This document shows, piece after piece, positions 18,601 to 27,591 of a DNA stretch of 64,000 nt. Positions within the stretch are counted from its first letter, which is position 1. The number at the start of each line of letters is the position of its first letter. The stretch spans positions 1-64,000 of the forward strand of contig CAMCSA010000001.1 in NCBI GenBank assembly GCA_945877405.1. Reading direction: 5' to 3'. The translations under genes and the position numbers were made by a program. The notes under the pieces are model-generated. The model was not told where the DNA came from. It did not search any database and worked only from the letters and a program-made list of their open reading frames with translations. Source of the stretch: an uncultured Erysipelotrichaceae bacterium (GTDB lineage: Bacteria > Bacillota_I > Bacilli_A > Erysipelotrichales > Erysipelotrichaceae).

Positions 18601-21215
18601 TCCACTGCTTCAAACTGGAACAGATAGGTATAGGCATAAGGCATCCAATCGGACCATTCTCCCTCTTCTTCTCTAATCTGCATTTCCATCCGTTCTGCAC
18701 GGATAAAATCATCCTGAACTTCATTTCTGATCACAACTGATGTGTCATTGGAATATCCGTTTCCATCATGTCGGATTGTTCCCTTTGGTGCTTCAATATC
18801 CTTACGGAATGGTTTTGATACTGCAGTTATGATGTTTCCACATCCATCCACAGCACGCACATGTACATACTGATCTCCTTCTTCGATTGAAACAGGAATG
18901 ATCAGAGAAGTTGGATCTTCCACTGTAATCATTTCCTCACTCACTTCAGGAGTATCACTGATCGCATATTCCACCTGTAAAAAGGAAGTTACTGTATTAT
19001 CATCTTCAATGACAACATGCACATCAAACCCAATATCCCCTGGCATTTCCGCATTTCCATCCGGTGTAAAACTCACCTCAGGTGCGGTATTGTCAATCTG
19101 ACATACCGTAGAGGCAGTTGCCTGATTCATCGCCGCATCACTTACACGTACTTCCAGTGTCCAATTACCATTTTCATTTTCCGGTGTTTCGATCAGATTC
19201 GTATCCGTTAATGTCATCCATGGCACATCTTCATCTGCCTGCTGAATCCATCTGTATTCCTTCTTTTCTACTGCAGTATGCTCATCTTCACTGATCAGCT
19301 GTACAACATGCTTTTTTGCATATCCATATGTATCACATGTCAAAGATACTTCCGGTGCATCCTGGTCTACAAGGATTTCTGTTTCCTGCGTTGCGAAATG
19401 ACCATGAGAATCTTCAGCACGCACTGTCAATGTATACTTCCCGGAAACAATTGGAAAAGGAACAGGTCCGTTTTCTTCCAGTTTGCCTGTCAAACTTTCT
19501 TTTCCTGTTTCTGCATCCTTCCATGTGTACGTAACATTCGGGTATGTTTCATCCTTGTCTGTGACAGTGACATCTGCACTGATATTATCCCCTTCAAACT
19601 TTGTGGAAGAGATCATGATTTCCGGTGCATTCAGATCAAAGTCAAACGGGTTTTCAATGGTGTATGGCTCACTGGTATTCCCTGTACGATCGGTACCGAT
19701 CACACTCAGATACCATTGTCCTTCTTCTTCCGGTACACCAGTCACAAAGACATCTTTGACTTCTTTTGCGTCCATCCACTCTGCAGGAAGTACAGATGCA
19801 TCCTTATGGAAACCATACTGAACATAAGAAACACCACATCCATCATCTTCAAGCTTCAGCTCTACCGTTCTGTTTTCATCATAGATGACTGCCTGATCTG
19901 ACCAGGATGATACATATGGTGCAGTCGTATCAATCCGCACACCAAAATCATCCATATATCCGATCCATTTTCCGATTGCTTCATTCAATCGGGTTGAATC
20001 CTCTGCAGACTGTCCCGCTTCATCCACGATACCCCGCAGGTTAAAGGAAGAAATACCCACAGCATCCACATCCATACCTTCACTGACATGGCTGATGAAA
20101 TCAGCTGTAGCTGTTGTTGTATCATCCGGTACATATACTGCAGTGGCACCATTTGAAAGTGTGATGGATGGACTTCCATTCACTTTGATGTTTTCATGGA
20201 AAGTCAGATGGAATACCATCTGATCTCCTGTCTTCAATACGGAATCTTTGGAAAAACCTTCCGAAGTAACCGATACAAGTTCCGGTGGTCTGTTATCCAT
20301 CCAGATTCTGCCGTTTTTTCCGACAAGCGAATTCAGATTGGAAATATCATCTTCACTCATTGATTTTGTTACTGAATTGGAGGCGCCATCTTTGAATGTA
20401 AAGGAAGATGTACCAAGTAAGGAAATTCTGTAATGATCCGATATGACTTCTCCGTTAGATGGAATGGTATATACGGCCTGTACAACACCTTTACCACTTA
20501 CATTATCAAAGGAATACTGAACAGCCTGATCCGAAACAGGTGAAAAAGTAAACTGTGGAATCGTATTCAAAGTTACATGTTCAGAAAACTGCATGGTATA
20601 TGTAATCTTTGTTCCAGCAGCATGATTTTCACTCAGCTGATTGCCATCATCTGTGGTTGCAGAAATAAAGGTAACAGATGGTCTGACAACATCTTTGATG
20701 GAAAGATTACAGTTTTCCGTTTCCAGAGCGCCTTTTGTACCGATATGGTTATAGACATAATAACGGATGTAGGCTGTATCCTTTGGAATGGTTTTATCAT
20801 TTACCGAAAGCGTATTCCAATGATGCTTTACTTTGTAGCTTTCACTTTTATGAGTCCACGACTGAATTGCCTTACCTGAACTGTTGTAGCATGTTACAGT
20901 CAGTTCTCTTGTATTGGTTCTAGATCCATTGGCACCAACACGTACAGAAGCACTCAGACGCAACTCTCCCTGATCACAACGTACTCTTGCGGCAGCATCG
21001 AGATAAATCAGCTGCGTCGTTGTCTGTGTCTTTTCTGAACTGGAATAATTGGAAAATGTCAGAAGATTCCTGTTATAGGAATTTTCATTCATTGTGATAT
21101 TACTGCCAAGCCGATCTGTGGCATGGACTTCCGTCAATGTAAAACATAATACAGACGCCATCCCGATCAGAAATGCCATTATCATCTTACCTGTATATCT
21201 TCCGGACTTTCTCAT
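15651..21215 (-). CDS. Giant secreted Ig-like repeat protein, about 1854 aa
   Basis: The ATG at 21215 is preferred: GAGG lies 5 bases before it, and an in-frame ATG at 21230 lacks a ribosome site. A signal peptide (MIMAFLIGMASVLCFTLTEVHA) precedes a lectin-like N-terminal region (LSASVRVGANGSRTNTRELT). A long run of Ig-like domains follows. At least seven share a signature HVFxENGxxxFxxxDxAGN then WID (for example HVFEENGSHTFICVDEAGN and YEFKENGTFVFKATDRAGN). Near the C-terminus is a DUF5011/HYR-type domain (TPGIYEITYHAKDVAGNETT). No cell-wall anchor is seen. First gene of the four-gene operon; its stop overlaps the start of the 2629-aa gene. No convincing promoter was found in the 135 bases upstream. 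Confidence 0.85.
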   Translation of the reverse strand: MRKSGRYTGKMIMAFLIGMASVLCFTLTEVHATDRLGSNITMNENSYNRNLLTFSNYSSSEKTQTTTQLIYLDAAARVRCDQGELRLSASVRVGANGSRTNTRELTVTCYNSSGKAIQSWTHKSESYKVKHHWNTLSVNDKTIPKDTAYIRYYVYNHIGTKGALETENCNLSIKDVVRPSVTFISATTDDGNQLSENHAAGTKITYTMQFSEHVTLNTIPQFTFSPVSDQAVQYSFDNVSGKGVVQAVYTIPSNGEVISDHYRISLLGTSSFTFKDGASNSVTKSMSEDDISNLNSLVGKNGRIWMDNRPPELVSVTSEGFSKDSVLKTGDQMVFHLTFHENIKVNGSPSITLSNGATAVYVPDDTTTATADFISHVSEGMDVDAVGISSFNLRGIVDEAGQSAEDSTRLNEAIGKWIGYMDDFGVRIDTTAPYVSSWSDQAVIYDENRTVELKLEDDGCGVSYVQYGFHKDASVLPAEWMDAKEVKDVFVTGVPEEEGQWYLSVIGTDRTGNTSEPYTIENPFDFDLNAPEIMISSTKFEGDNISADVTVTDKDETYPNVTYTWKDAETGKESLTGKLEENGPVPFPIVSGKYTLTVRAEDSHGHFATQETEILVDQDAPEVSLTCDTYGYAKKHVVQLISEDEHTAVEKKEYRWIQQADEDVPWMTLTDTNLIETPENENGNWTLEVRVSDAAMNQATASTVCQIDNTAPEVSFTPDGNAEMPGDIGFDVHVVIEDDNTVTSFLQVEYAISDTPEVSEEMITVEDPTSLIIPVSIEEGDQYVHVRAVDGCGNIITAVSKPFRKDIEAPKGTIRHDGNGYSNDTSVVIRNEVQDDFIRAERMEMQIREEEGEWSDWMPYAYTYLFQFEAVEGKHHIEAKFRDVAGNVSEVMQAEIIYDITAPVISLSYSTTERTADPVTVTATSNEGTWVTEQEHVFEENGSHTFICVDEAGNRSEMQAEVNCIDHQAPSFTLSSLQADQKAHQSAAFTMECQSDDFAQYLYRWNETMEWISTTDNSFTLENMDGIYTVEVCSEDDLGNRSRPQSLKVKLDCTAPIMHMTYSPSTRTGMYVKARWTFEDESAVTVIEPEVKDQSYLFQDNGKQLFRFVDEAGNEGEFMAEVTWIDHSITSTKVIFKDLEDHEIDGSVTVNHDLKVIIEPIGGQTIQAVRFNEKDVSENSDEIEVIDAQNHTYHVKTWGVLEYDLYDEASDTLETQQSEVRIDTVVPTCTKDDVSFSTKEWTNQDVAVRIAAKDDHSSNITYLKKIIHEDEEIYEVDPDGDQHVFTENGEYMFYFRDEAGNIGSYHVEVTNIDKNEIVPFVTYTVDGVVQDMNTYWTNQPVTAKLSFRDSLSPMEEDYSHVFNTNGSHTFHYRNKAGTEGSITVSVDHIDLVAPTGILTADHDTWTNQNVTVTLHAYDQQSGADDLVYVFEENGEHVFELYDRAGNRSQYAYTCRWIDKTAPKISIQYTPEHTGKTPFHVFALVFANETVEWEDGISTYEFKENGTFVFKATDRAGNTTEQKAEVDWITTELPEVEVVYSTMDPISTSVSAQLKAVGDEQIVILNNNGAAYHVFEENGTFTYQYTDGKGEQIGTIEAKVDWIDRKAAEISITTDRDTLLNQPLKVMFEADEDVVWPEMIEVTDTQHASYVLEKNEPISFTVQDTTGNQTKVTFTTDLIDVTAPSITLPETTTAIPLDEEIDLLEGVIVEDENKDPDGLTVAHHIDVHTPGIYEITYHAKDVAGNETTTTRQVTVYDPKQPHQIINGVLVTDHRVDMKQSGNTFVTTGFNENMVIQILKGKHPKGDFKLVTEDYSKEILDGSYRFETPGYYTMLIRDQERQTVLLEIYAGKEEGR

Positions 21216-21312
21216 ACGTACCTCACTCATCGCATGTGGAATTCAATCATAGTCTAACATGAATAAAACGTGCGGAATGTGCCGGGGAACGAGTCGATGT
21301 TTTACAGGAATG

Positions 21313-21343
21313 AAAAAAGCAGAAGTGAATGACTCACCTCTGC
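21313..21343 (-). terminator. leuS terminator
   Basis: Minus strand gcagaggtga and ttcacttctgc pair (21343-21334 with 21329-21319), followed by TTTTTT. It lies 8 bases past the leuS stop. Confidence 0.85.
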
Positions 21344-21350
21344 CTGTATG

Positions 21351-23738
21351 TTATTTAGCAACAATGTTGACGATCTTACCAGGAACGACAATCACCTTCT
21401 TAACTTCCAGTCCTTCCAGGTTTCTCTGCACTGCTTCCTGCTGTAATGCGATGGATTCAATTACCTTTTTATCTTCATCCTTGTTGACTTCGATTGTTGT
21501 TCTGAGCTTTCCATTGATCTGTACAGCCATCTTGACTGTATTGACAACAAGCTTTGATTCATCTGCTGTCGGCCATGCATCATAGCTCATATCTGTTTCC
21601 CCTGTAATCATCTGATTCATTTCTTCACAGACATGTGGAGCAATCGGATACAGCAGACGGATAAAGGAAACAAACATATCGCGATTGACCTTACCAAGCT
21701 TATATACATCATTGATGAAGATCATCATCTGAGAAATCGCCGTATTGAAGTTCAATGACTCATAGTCTTCTGTAACCTTCTTCACAGTAAAGTTGAAGGA
21801 ATAATCCAGTTCAGGAGTAGCTTCATCACAAAGCATGCCAGATTCATTAACTCTCCATACACGTTCCAGCCACTTTCTTGCCCCATCCATTCCCTTAGTG
21901 GACCAAGGCTTGGAAGAATTCAGAGGACCCATGAACATTTCATACAGTCTCAATGCATCTGCACCATGGGATGCGACAAGTTCATCCGGATTGACAACAT
22001 TACCAAGAGACTTGGACATCTTGATGCCGTTTTCACCAAGGATCATACCCTGATGATAGAGCTTCTTGAATGGTTCATCATTGAATACGACACCACAGTC
22101 TCTGAGTACCTTGTACCAGAAACGGGAATACAGCAGATGAAGAACAGCATGTTCTGCCCCACCGATATAAAGATCTACCGGCATCCAGTGTTCAATCAGC
22201 TTCGGATCAGCCAGAGCTTTGTCGTTATGTGGATCCAGGTATCTTAAGAAGTACCAGCATGAGCCAGCCCATTGAGGCATTGTATTGGTTTCTCTTTTAC
22301 CCTTGACTCCATCAATCTCAACATTCAGCCATTCTGTTGCGTTAGCAAGTGGAGATTCACCATCTTCGCTTGGCTGATAGTTTGTCACAGCTGGAAGTTC
22401 TAAAGGCAGATCATCTGTGGAAACAGTCTTCATTGTGCCATCTTCCATATGAATGATCGGAATTGGTTCACCCCAGTAACGCTGTCTGGAGAACAGCCAG
22501 TCACGCAGTTTATACTGCACCTTGGCATGGCCACAACCGTTTTCTTCCAGCCATCTGATCATTGTATCGATGGCTGTCTGCTTATCCATACCATCCAGGA
22601 ATCCGGAATTGATATGCACACCATCTTCTGTCCAGGCTTCAACTTCAATGTTGCCTCCTTCCAGAACCGGAATGATTTCAAGATTGAACTTCTTTGCGAA
22701 TTCATAGTCTCTTGTATCATGAGCAGGAACTGCCATGATGGCTCCTGTTCCATAGCTTGCTAATACATAGTCGGAAATCCAGATCGGAATCTTCTTTCCA
22801 TTCACCGGATTAATCGCATATGCTCCTGTGAATACACCAGTCTTATCCTTGTTCAGATCCGTTCTTTCAAGATCAGACTTTGTCGCACATGCTTTCTGGT
22901 ATGCTTCTACTGCATCCTTCTGCTCCTGTGTTGTAATGGCATTTACAAACGGATGTTCTGGAGACATGACGCAGTAAGTAGCACCAAATAGCGTATCACA
23001 TCTTGTTGTATAGACAGTAAATACCTTATCTGTGCCATCAATATGGAAATCCACTTCTGCACCGGTTGATTTGCCGATCCAGTTTTTCTGCATTTCTTTT
23101 GTGGATTCCGGCCAGTCTACCTGATCGAGATCTTCCAGCAACTCTTCTGCATAGGCAGTGATTTTCAGAACCCACTGTCTCATATTTCTGCGGACGACCG
23201 GGTTACCATGTTCACTCTTACCATCCGTTACTTCTTCATTGGCAAGAACTGCCTTTTCTGCAGGACACCAGTTGACAGGCATTTCCGCTACATAAGCCAG
23301 TCCCTTATTGTAAAGCTGCAGGAAAATCCACTGTGTCCATTTATAGTATTCTGCATCACAGGTACGGATTTCTCTGTCCCAGTCATAGGAGAAACCTATT
23401 GCCTTGAGCTGTTCACGGAAGTGATCGATGTTGGCATATGTGAATTCTCCTGGATGGTGGCCCGTCTTTAAGGCAAACTGTTCTGCCGGCAGACCAAAGG
23501 CATCAAATCCCATCGGATGCATGACATTATAGCCCTGCATACGCTTCATTCTTGCCATGATGTCAGTTGCTGTATAACTTTCCGGATGACCTACATGAAG
23601 TCCCTGTCCACTTGGATACGGGAACATATCCATAACAAAGTACTTCGGTTTTGAAAAGTCATAGGCATCCGTTTTATACGTGCTGTTTTCTTCCCAGTAA
23701 TTCTGCCACTTTTTTTCAATGGTCTTATGATCGTACAT
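21351..23738 (-). CDS. leuS: Leucyl-tRNA synthetase
   Basis: A 795-aa class I synthetase that charges tRNA-Leu. [15 protein letters not shown] holds the HIGH-type motif near residue 48, and GIKMSKSLG is the KMSKS loop near 575. The CP1 editing domain lies between them ([40 protein letters not shown], with the T-rich and D residues that hydrolyse mischarged tRNA). The C-terminal anticodon-binding and tail domains are complete ([14 protein letters not shown]). The length is normal for bacteria. GAGGAGG precedes the start. Expression is governed by the T-box leader just upstream. Confidence 0.97.
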   Translation of the reverse strand: MYDHKTIEKKWQNYWEENSTYKTDAYDFSKPKYFVMDMFPYPSGQGLHVGHPESYTATDIMARMKRMQGYNVMHPMGFDAFGLPAEQFALKTGHHPGEFTYANIDHFREQLKAIGFSYDWDREIRTCDAEYYKWTQWIFLQLYNKGLAYVAEMPVNWCPAEKAVLANEEVTDGKSEHGNPVVRRNMRQWVLKITAYAEELLEDLDQVDWPESTKEMQKNWIGKSTGAEVDFHIDGTDKVFTVYTTRCDTLFGATYCVMSPEHPFVNAITTQEQKDAVEAYQKACATKSDLERTDLNKDKTGVFTGAYAINPVNGKKIPIWISDYVLASYGTGAIMAVPAHDTRDYEFAKKFNLEIIPVLEGGNIEVEAWTEDGVHINSGFLDGMDKQTAIDTMIRWLEENGCGHAKVQYKLRDWLFSRQRYWGEPIPIIHMEDGTMKTVSTDDLPLELPAVTNYQPSEDGESPLANATEWLNVEIDGVKGKRETNTMPQWAGSCWYFLRYLDPHNDKALADPKLIEHWMPVDLYIGGAEHAVLHLLYSRFWYKVLRDCGVVFNDEPFKKLYHQGMILGENGIKMSKSLGNVVNPDELVASHGADALRLYEMFMGPLNSSKPWSTKGMDGARKWLERVWRVNESGMLCDEATPELDYSFNFTVKKVTEDYESLNFNTAISQMMIFINDVYKLGKVNRDMFVSFIRLLYPIAPHVCEEMNQMITGETDMSYDAWPTADESKLVVNTVKMAVQINGKLRTTIEVNKDEDKKVIESIALQQEAVQRNLEGLEVKKVIVVPGKIVNIVAK

Positions 23739-23760
23739 GTTAAATCCTCCTCTATATAAT

Positions 23761-23985
23761 AAAAGACGTCCAGATCTTCATCTAAGGACGTCTTGAATCA
23801 ACGCGGTACCACCTTAGTTCATATATCCAGTGATATATGCCCTTCATTCTATGCTGATAACGCATGCATTGCGGTCACTCGCAGGCTGAGTCACTGGTTT
23901 TTTCCGCTCCGGATTTCACCCGTATTCCGTCTCTCTTTGCCGGTCTGATCAGCTACTGGTCCTGTTCAACGTAACGCATTTATAT
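23761..23985 (-). promoter_or_regulatory. T-box leader of leuS (tRNA-Leu sensing)
   Basis: Minus strand elements in canonical order: AGTA, AGAGA, GGTGAAA of stem I, then GTGACTCA, in which CTC (23890-23888) is the likely leucine specifier codon. After a linker comes AAGGTGGTACCGCG, the T-box sequence of the antiterminator (about 23816-23803). The competing terminator aagacgtcc/ggacgtctttt follows at 23761-23796. Uncharged tRNA-Leu should stabilise the antiterminator and turn leuS on. An extended -10 (TGTGATAAT) upstream near 23990 may be its promoter. Confidence 0.93.
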
Positions 23986-24037
23986 TATCACAGCACATCT
24001 GTTTTGAAAACAGCTTCTTTTCTGTCTTTGACGGGTT

Positions 24038-24043
24038 TATAAT
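24038..24043 (+). promoter_or_regulatory. -10 box before the amidotransferase-like gene
   Basis: A perfect TATAAT 29 bases before the start codon. The best -35 at the right spacing is a poor TTCTTT (24015-24020), so the promoter may be weak or activated. Confidence 0.4.
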
Positions 24044-24071
24044 GACATCCATAGGGAAAGAAGGAAAACAT

Positions 24072-24779
24072 ATGAAACGACCACTGATCGCATTAAGCGC
24101 AAGAAACCAGACAGCCAATCCGGATAATCCAATCCGCTCTGATAACAGCTCCTATTTTGAATATGTCAGTGCAGGAGGTGGTCTTCCATGTATTGCATTT
24201 GTCAAAGATGAAGATGAAGCAGAGCAGATCGCACATACTTTTGATGGACTGCTGTTAACCGGTGGTGAAGACTGCGACCCTGCCTTATATGGAGAAGAAA
24301 ACACAAAATCAGAAGTCATTGATTCTGATCTTGAACAGAGTGATATCCTGTTATACAACGCCTTTGTCAAGGCAGGTAAACCTGTAATGGGGATCTGTCG
24401 AGGCATTCAGATCATTGCTGTATGCAATGGAGCAAAACTGATTCAGCATATACCGGATGTATTCCATACCGGGCATGCACAGAATCAGATGAATCCACCA
24501 CGCGGCAGAAATGATACATGCCACAATGTCAGATTTGTTGCAGGAACAAGAATCGGTAAGCTGATGGGTGAATGCCATCCGGTTAACTCCTATCATCATC
24601 AGGCATTAGAACAATGCCCTGAGGGGTTTACTGTCAGCGGGTACAGTGAAGAAGGTATTATTGAAGCCATTGAAAAAGATCATGTGATTGCGGTTCAGTG
24701 GCATCCTGAACGCCTCCTCCATGATCCTGCTCATCTTTCCATCATGCAAAGCTTTATTGATGAATGTTCATCTTGTTAA
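24072..24779 (+). CDS. Peptidase C26 / gamma-glutamyl-GABA hydrolase-like amidotransferase
   Basis: About 235 aa from the ATG at 24072, chosen because GAAGGAAAACAT precedes it. It is a class I glutamine amidotransferase-fold hydrolase of the PuuD type: GLLLTGGEDCDPALYGEE, the nucleophile elbow MGICRGIQI with catalytic cysteine near residue 105, NSYHHQAL, and the catalytic HPE motif VQWHPERL near 217. PuuD splits gamma-glutamyl-GABA in putrescine breakdown, but the family also acts on other gamma-glutamyl amides, and no putrescine genes are nearby. It is divergent from leuS. Its last 12 bases overlap the convergent HAD gene. Confidence 0.85.
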   Translation: MKRPLIALSARNQTANPDNPIRSDNSSYFEYVSAGGGLPCIAFVKDEDEAEQIAHTFDGLLLTGGEDCDPALYGEENTKSEVIDSDLEQSDILLYNAFVKAGKPVMGICRGIQIIAVCNGAKLIQHIPDVFHTGHAQNQMNPPRGRNDTCHNVRFVAGTRIGKLMGECHPVNSYHHQALEQCPEGFTVSGYSEEGIIEAIEKDHVIAVQWHPERLLHDPAHLSIMQSFIDECSSC

Positions 24780-25532
24780 TCCTACCAGGTCCTCCACGAT
24801 ATAATCGGGGTGGATTTTTTCATTCATGCCTTCATTGACAATGGATCTGCCTTCTGTGACATATACAGTCGTCATCCCTTTGTTCAGCCATGGAATGATA
24901 TCCCTTTGGAAGGATGTACCAACTGCCACAATTGAAGATGCTTCCACATTCAGATAGCGGATGACCATATCCAGATACAGTGGAGATCCCATTCCAAAAT
25001 GAATGGCATCCGTACCGGTCGCATATTCGAGCATTGTAACTAGAGCCCCATTGCCGATCATCTTTTGGCTGTCCACAACCTGTCTTCTGCGATCATCCAC
25101 ACTGACAAGAATGCCTCCATCTTCAATCATGGCACCGACTTCACAATAGTCTTCATATGTCAGACTGCGATCCATCCCAAAAAAGATGAAATCCGGGTGC
25201 ATTCGATCCAGTGTATAACCTGCTTTATTCACAGCTTCCCTTACTCCATCCCCACCAATCACCGCAGCTCTGTTTTTTTCCATATAACGGGAAGAAAGAA
25301 AATCCACAGCAGCCATGGAACTTGTATACAGGTTGGCATGGCGGAATACGGAAAATCCGGCATTTCTCATTTCCACGATCATTTTCTCACGTGTCTTACC
25401 ACTCTGTTGAGACATGACCGCAAAAGGAACCTGTTGGCGATATAACAGATCAAGCAGTTCAACTGCTCCTTTTTTCGGACTGCCGTTTCTGATCAGACAG
25501 TCCATTGTAAAAAGATATGTGCTTTTCATCAT
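24768..25532 (-). CDS. HAD-IIA (NagD-like) protein with lost catalytic residues
   Basis: A 254-aa protein with the HAD-IIA layout: N-terminal Rossmann core, type IIA cap (residues about 75-180) and C-terminal core. The usual DxDG motif I reads LFTMDCLIRNG, so the nucleophile aspartate is threonine, although the second aspartate remains. Motif IV, usually GDxxxTD, reads VGTSFQRDI, so the first metal-binding aspartate is also threonine. Motif III may be the lysine near 185. These two losses suggest it is not a phosphatase; a regulatory or binding role is possible. It has no clear ribosome site. It is divergent from the phosphoesterase gene 30-57 bases away. Confidence 0.75.
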   Translation of the reverse strand: MMKSTYLFTMDCLIRNGSPKKGAVELLDLLYRQQVPFAVMSQQSGKTREKMIVEMRNAGFSVFRHANLYTSSMAAVDFLSSRYMEKNRAAVIGGDGVREAVNKAGYTLDRMHPDFIFFGMDRSLTYEDYCEVGAMIEDGGILVSVDDRRRQVVDSQKMIGNGALVTMLEYATGTDAIHFGMGSPLYLDMVIRYLNVEASSIVAVGTSFQRDIIPWLNKGMTTVYVTEGRSIVNEGMNEKIHPDYIVEDLVGLTR

Positions 25533-25589
25533 AACAATATTCTATCAAACCTTGGCTAGCATGTGAAAGAGTATGGTATCATTATTTCC

Positions 25590-26477
25590 ATGCAGAAGAA
25601 TACCGTAACAAAGATTCTGATTGTCATCCTAGCAGTGCTGATGGTTGTTGGTGGAACCGTTATTGATGCATTATGGCTGGCTCCCAAACGACTCAATGTC
25701 CGTCAGGAAACGATTCAGAATGAAAAAATACCAGAAACCTTGAATGACATGCGGATCTGTTATTTGACAGATCTTGACTATGGTTTATTTGTCGATGAAC
25801 AAAGACTCACTCAGATCATAGAACAGATCAATGCAACCGGGGCTGATATCGTCATCTTCGGTGGAGACCTGTATGAAGATACCATCACGCCGAATGAAAA
25901 AGGAAACAGTATTCTGAAAGAAGCCCTGTCATCCATTGAAGCACCTTATGGCAAATTTGCCGTATATGGCGACCATGATACCGATACGGTTGAAAACAAG
26001 GCAATGATTGATGAGATCTATGCATCTTCCGGGTTTGAAGTCATCAGTGATGCATCCCTTTCCCTGCATAAAGGAACATCAGCTTCCATTACACTCGTAG
26101 GAGTGAATCATGGAATGAAAGAAGCTGCCGATATACAGAGTGCCTATGCCAATGTATCAGCCAACAATTTCGTCATGACAGTCTGCCATACACCTGACAG
26201 TGCAGATCTTGTACCTGCAGATCTGACCGACTATATGCTTGCAGGCCATTCTCATGGTGGACAGGCAAATCTTGGATTCATTGCTTTGGATACCCCGGCA
26301 ATGGCTGTCAGCTATCTTGCTGGAAAACATGTCATACGTGAATCCTTTACCCTGGATATATCCAGTGGAGTCGGCACAACAATCAAGAATGTACGCTTCA
26401 TGACAGGAAATGAAATTGTTGTATATCGATTCATTCACAAGGAAAAAGAAGTTGAAAAAACAAAAACGGCAGAATAG
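25590..26477 (+). CDS. Membrane-anchored metallophosphoesterase (YaeI-like)
   Basis: About 295 aa. The ATG at 25590 starts the signal-anchor (ILIVILAVLMVVGGTVIDAL); an in-frame GTG at 25563 is an alternative. The calcineurin-like fold shows FGGDLY (metal-bridging aspartate), YGDHDTD in place of GNHD, and the C-terminal GHSHGGQ. Motif I, normally DxH, reads LTDLDYG: the histidine is an aspartate, and the asparagine of GNHD is also replaced. Membrane-tethered relatives include YaeI/YkuE-type enzymes. Altered metal ligands may change metal or substrate preference, or abolish activity. It ends at a shared terminator. Confidence 0.8.
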   Translation: MQKNTVTKILIVILAVLMVVGGTVIDALWLAPKRLNVRQETIQNEKIPETLNDMRICYLTDLDYGLFVDEQRLTQIIEQINATGADIVIFGGDLYEDTITPNEKGNSILKEALSSIEAPYGKFAVYGDHDTDTVENKAMIDEIYASSGFEVISDASLSLHKGTSASITLVGVNHGMKEAADIQSAYANVSANNFVMTVCHTPDSADLVPADLTDYMLAGHSHGGQANLGFIALDTPAMAVSYLAGKHVIRESFTLDISSGVGTTIKNVRFMTGNEIVVYRFIHKEKEVEKTKTAE

Positions 26478-26490
26478 GAACTGCCGTTTT
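26463..26490. terminator. Bidirectional terminator between phosphoesterase and antitoxin genes
   Basis: aaaacggcag/ctgccgtttt, a perfect 10-bp stem with an 8-base loop. It overlaps the phosphoesterase stop and is flanked by A and T runs on both sides. Confidence 0.8.
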
Positions 26491-26514
26491 ATTGAACTCA
26501 ATGTTATTTCTTTC

Positions 26515-27564
26515 TTAGGAAATCTGATATTTCTGTTTGAGATGATTTAGTCTATTATAGCTAATAATTTTCTCTGATTGCAGTCTTCCAATCACTATAC
26601 CAGGTGCAATATCACAATCTTCAGCAAACTTAGTTATCCTTCTTTCAGAGAAATCTTTCTCGGCAACCAGTATTTTGAAAGGACCTGAAGGGATCAGTGT
26701 TTCACTTGCCCATCTGTCGGCATCTTTTTCCTCAAGATCCGATGTACCACCTGTCTTACCTACATGACCAAGTATTACATGGGCCAGTTCATGAAACAAA
26801 CTGAACCAGAATTTATCAGCATCCTTCCCTCTTACAGTCAATCCAATTACAACCTTGTTCCCATCCAAAAAAGATGCCCCTTGTAAAAAAGAACCTTTCA
26901 GATGAGGTAGATAAACGAGCGCAATTCCACATTTTGCAAGTATCTCTTTTAGGTCTGAACTAAACTGATCAGGCTGTAATAAAGTCATTTTCCTAATTTC
27001 TGGTACACTATCAATCAGTCTCTGTACGTTAATTGGAGATGTATGCATATCACGTGCTACAATTTTTACCTCCTGTGCCCAAGCCATTAAAGCAAGGTCA
27101 CCTTTTTCTGTAATCGCTAGTCTTCGACAGGCTAGACAGGTTATCTTTTCATTTCCAAGCAATGAAAGACTTACTACTTCAAAAAACTTTCTCAAATTCA
27201 TCACTCGTTCATGAATATCCTTAGTAGAAGCTATCCACCCCAGCTTGGACATTTCAACATACGGAAGTTTTCTTGCGATAATAATATCCGCATCCATTGC
27301 GTTTTCTGCTTCTGCCCTGATAACCTTCTCTCTGTAAATTGCCTCCAAACGATTCCAAAACTCTGCAGGAACACCCAAAACCATTTCCAATTTGTATGCT
27401 GTTTCATGTGTAAGTTGAACACTACCATTGATCAGCTTACTTATATGCTTTTCAGACATCTCCATTCTACTTGAAAACTCCTTCTGACTCATACCTCTCT
27501 CATCTAGCTGTTCTTTTATCGTAACTCCAGGTGGTGTTGCAATAAAACTACGACTTTTCACCAT
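26515..27564 (-). CDS. higA: XRE-family antitoxin fused to an ImmA/IrrE metallopeptidase domain
   Basis: A 349-aa protein. Residues about 13-70 form a HigA/VapI-type helix-turn-helix (GMSQKEFSSRMEMSEKHISK, with LGVPAEFW after it). The C-terminal half is an ImmA/IrrE zinc peptidase: FHELAHVILGH holds HExxH near residue 260, and EEKDADRWASETLIP carries the downstream acidic ligand. Such fusions occur as HigA-like antitoxins and as regulators that cleave repressors. CGGAGGG is a good ribosome site. It lies 27 bases after the frameshifted toxin gene in the same transcript, whose twin operators should be its DNA target. Confidence 0.88.
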   Translation of the reverse strand: MVKSRSFIATPPGVTIKEQLDERGMSQKEFSSRMEMSEKHISKLINGSVQLTHETAYKLEMVLGVPAEFWNRLEAIYREKVIRAEAENAMDADIIIARKLPYVEMSKLGWIASTKDIHERVMNLRKFFEVVSLSLLGNEKITCLACRRLAITEKGDLALMAWAQEVKIVARDMHTSPINVQRLIDSVPEIRKMTLLQPDQFSSDLKEILAKCGIALVYLPHLKGSFLQGASFLDGNKVVIGLTVRGKDADKFWFSLFHELAHVILGHVGKTGGTSDLEEKDADRWASETLIPSGPFKILVAEKDFSERRITKFAEDCDIAPGIVIGRLQSEKIISYNRLNHLKQKYQIS

Positions 27565-27591
27565 AAAACTACCCTCCGTTTTTCTTAAAAC

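Noticed and set aside
7765-21215. Polyketide or peptide-synthetase megagenes
   Set aside because: The giant reading frames have signal peptides and beta-sandwich repeats, with no ketosynthase, adenylation or carrier motifs.
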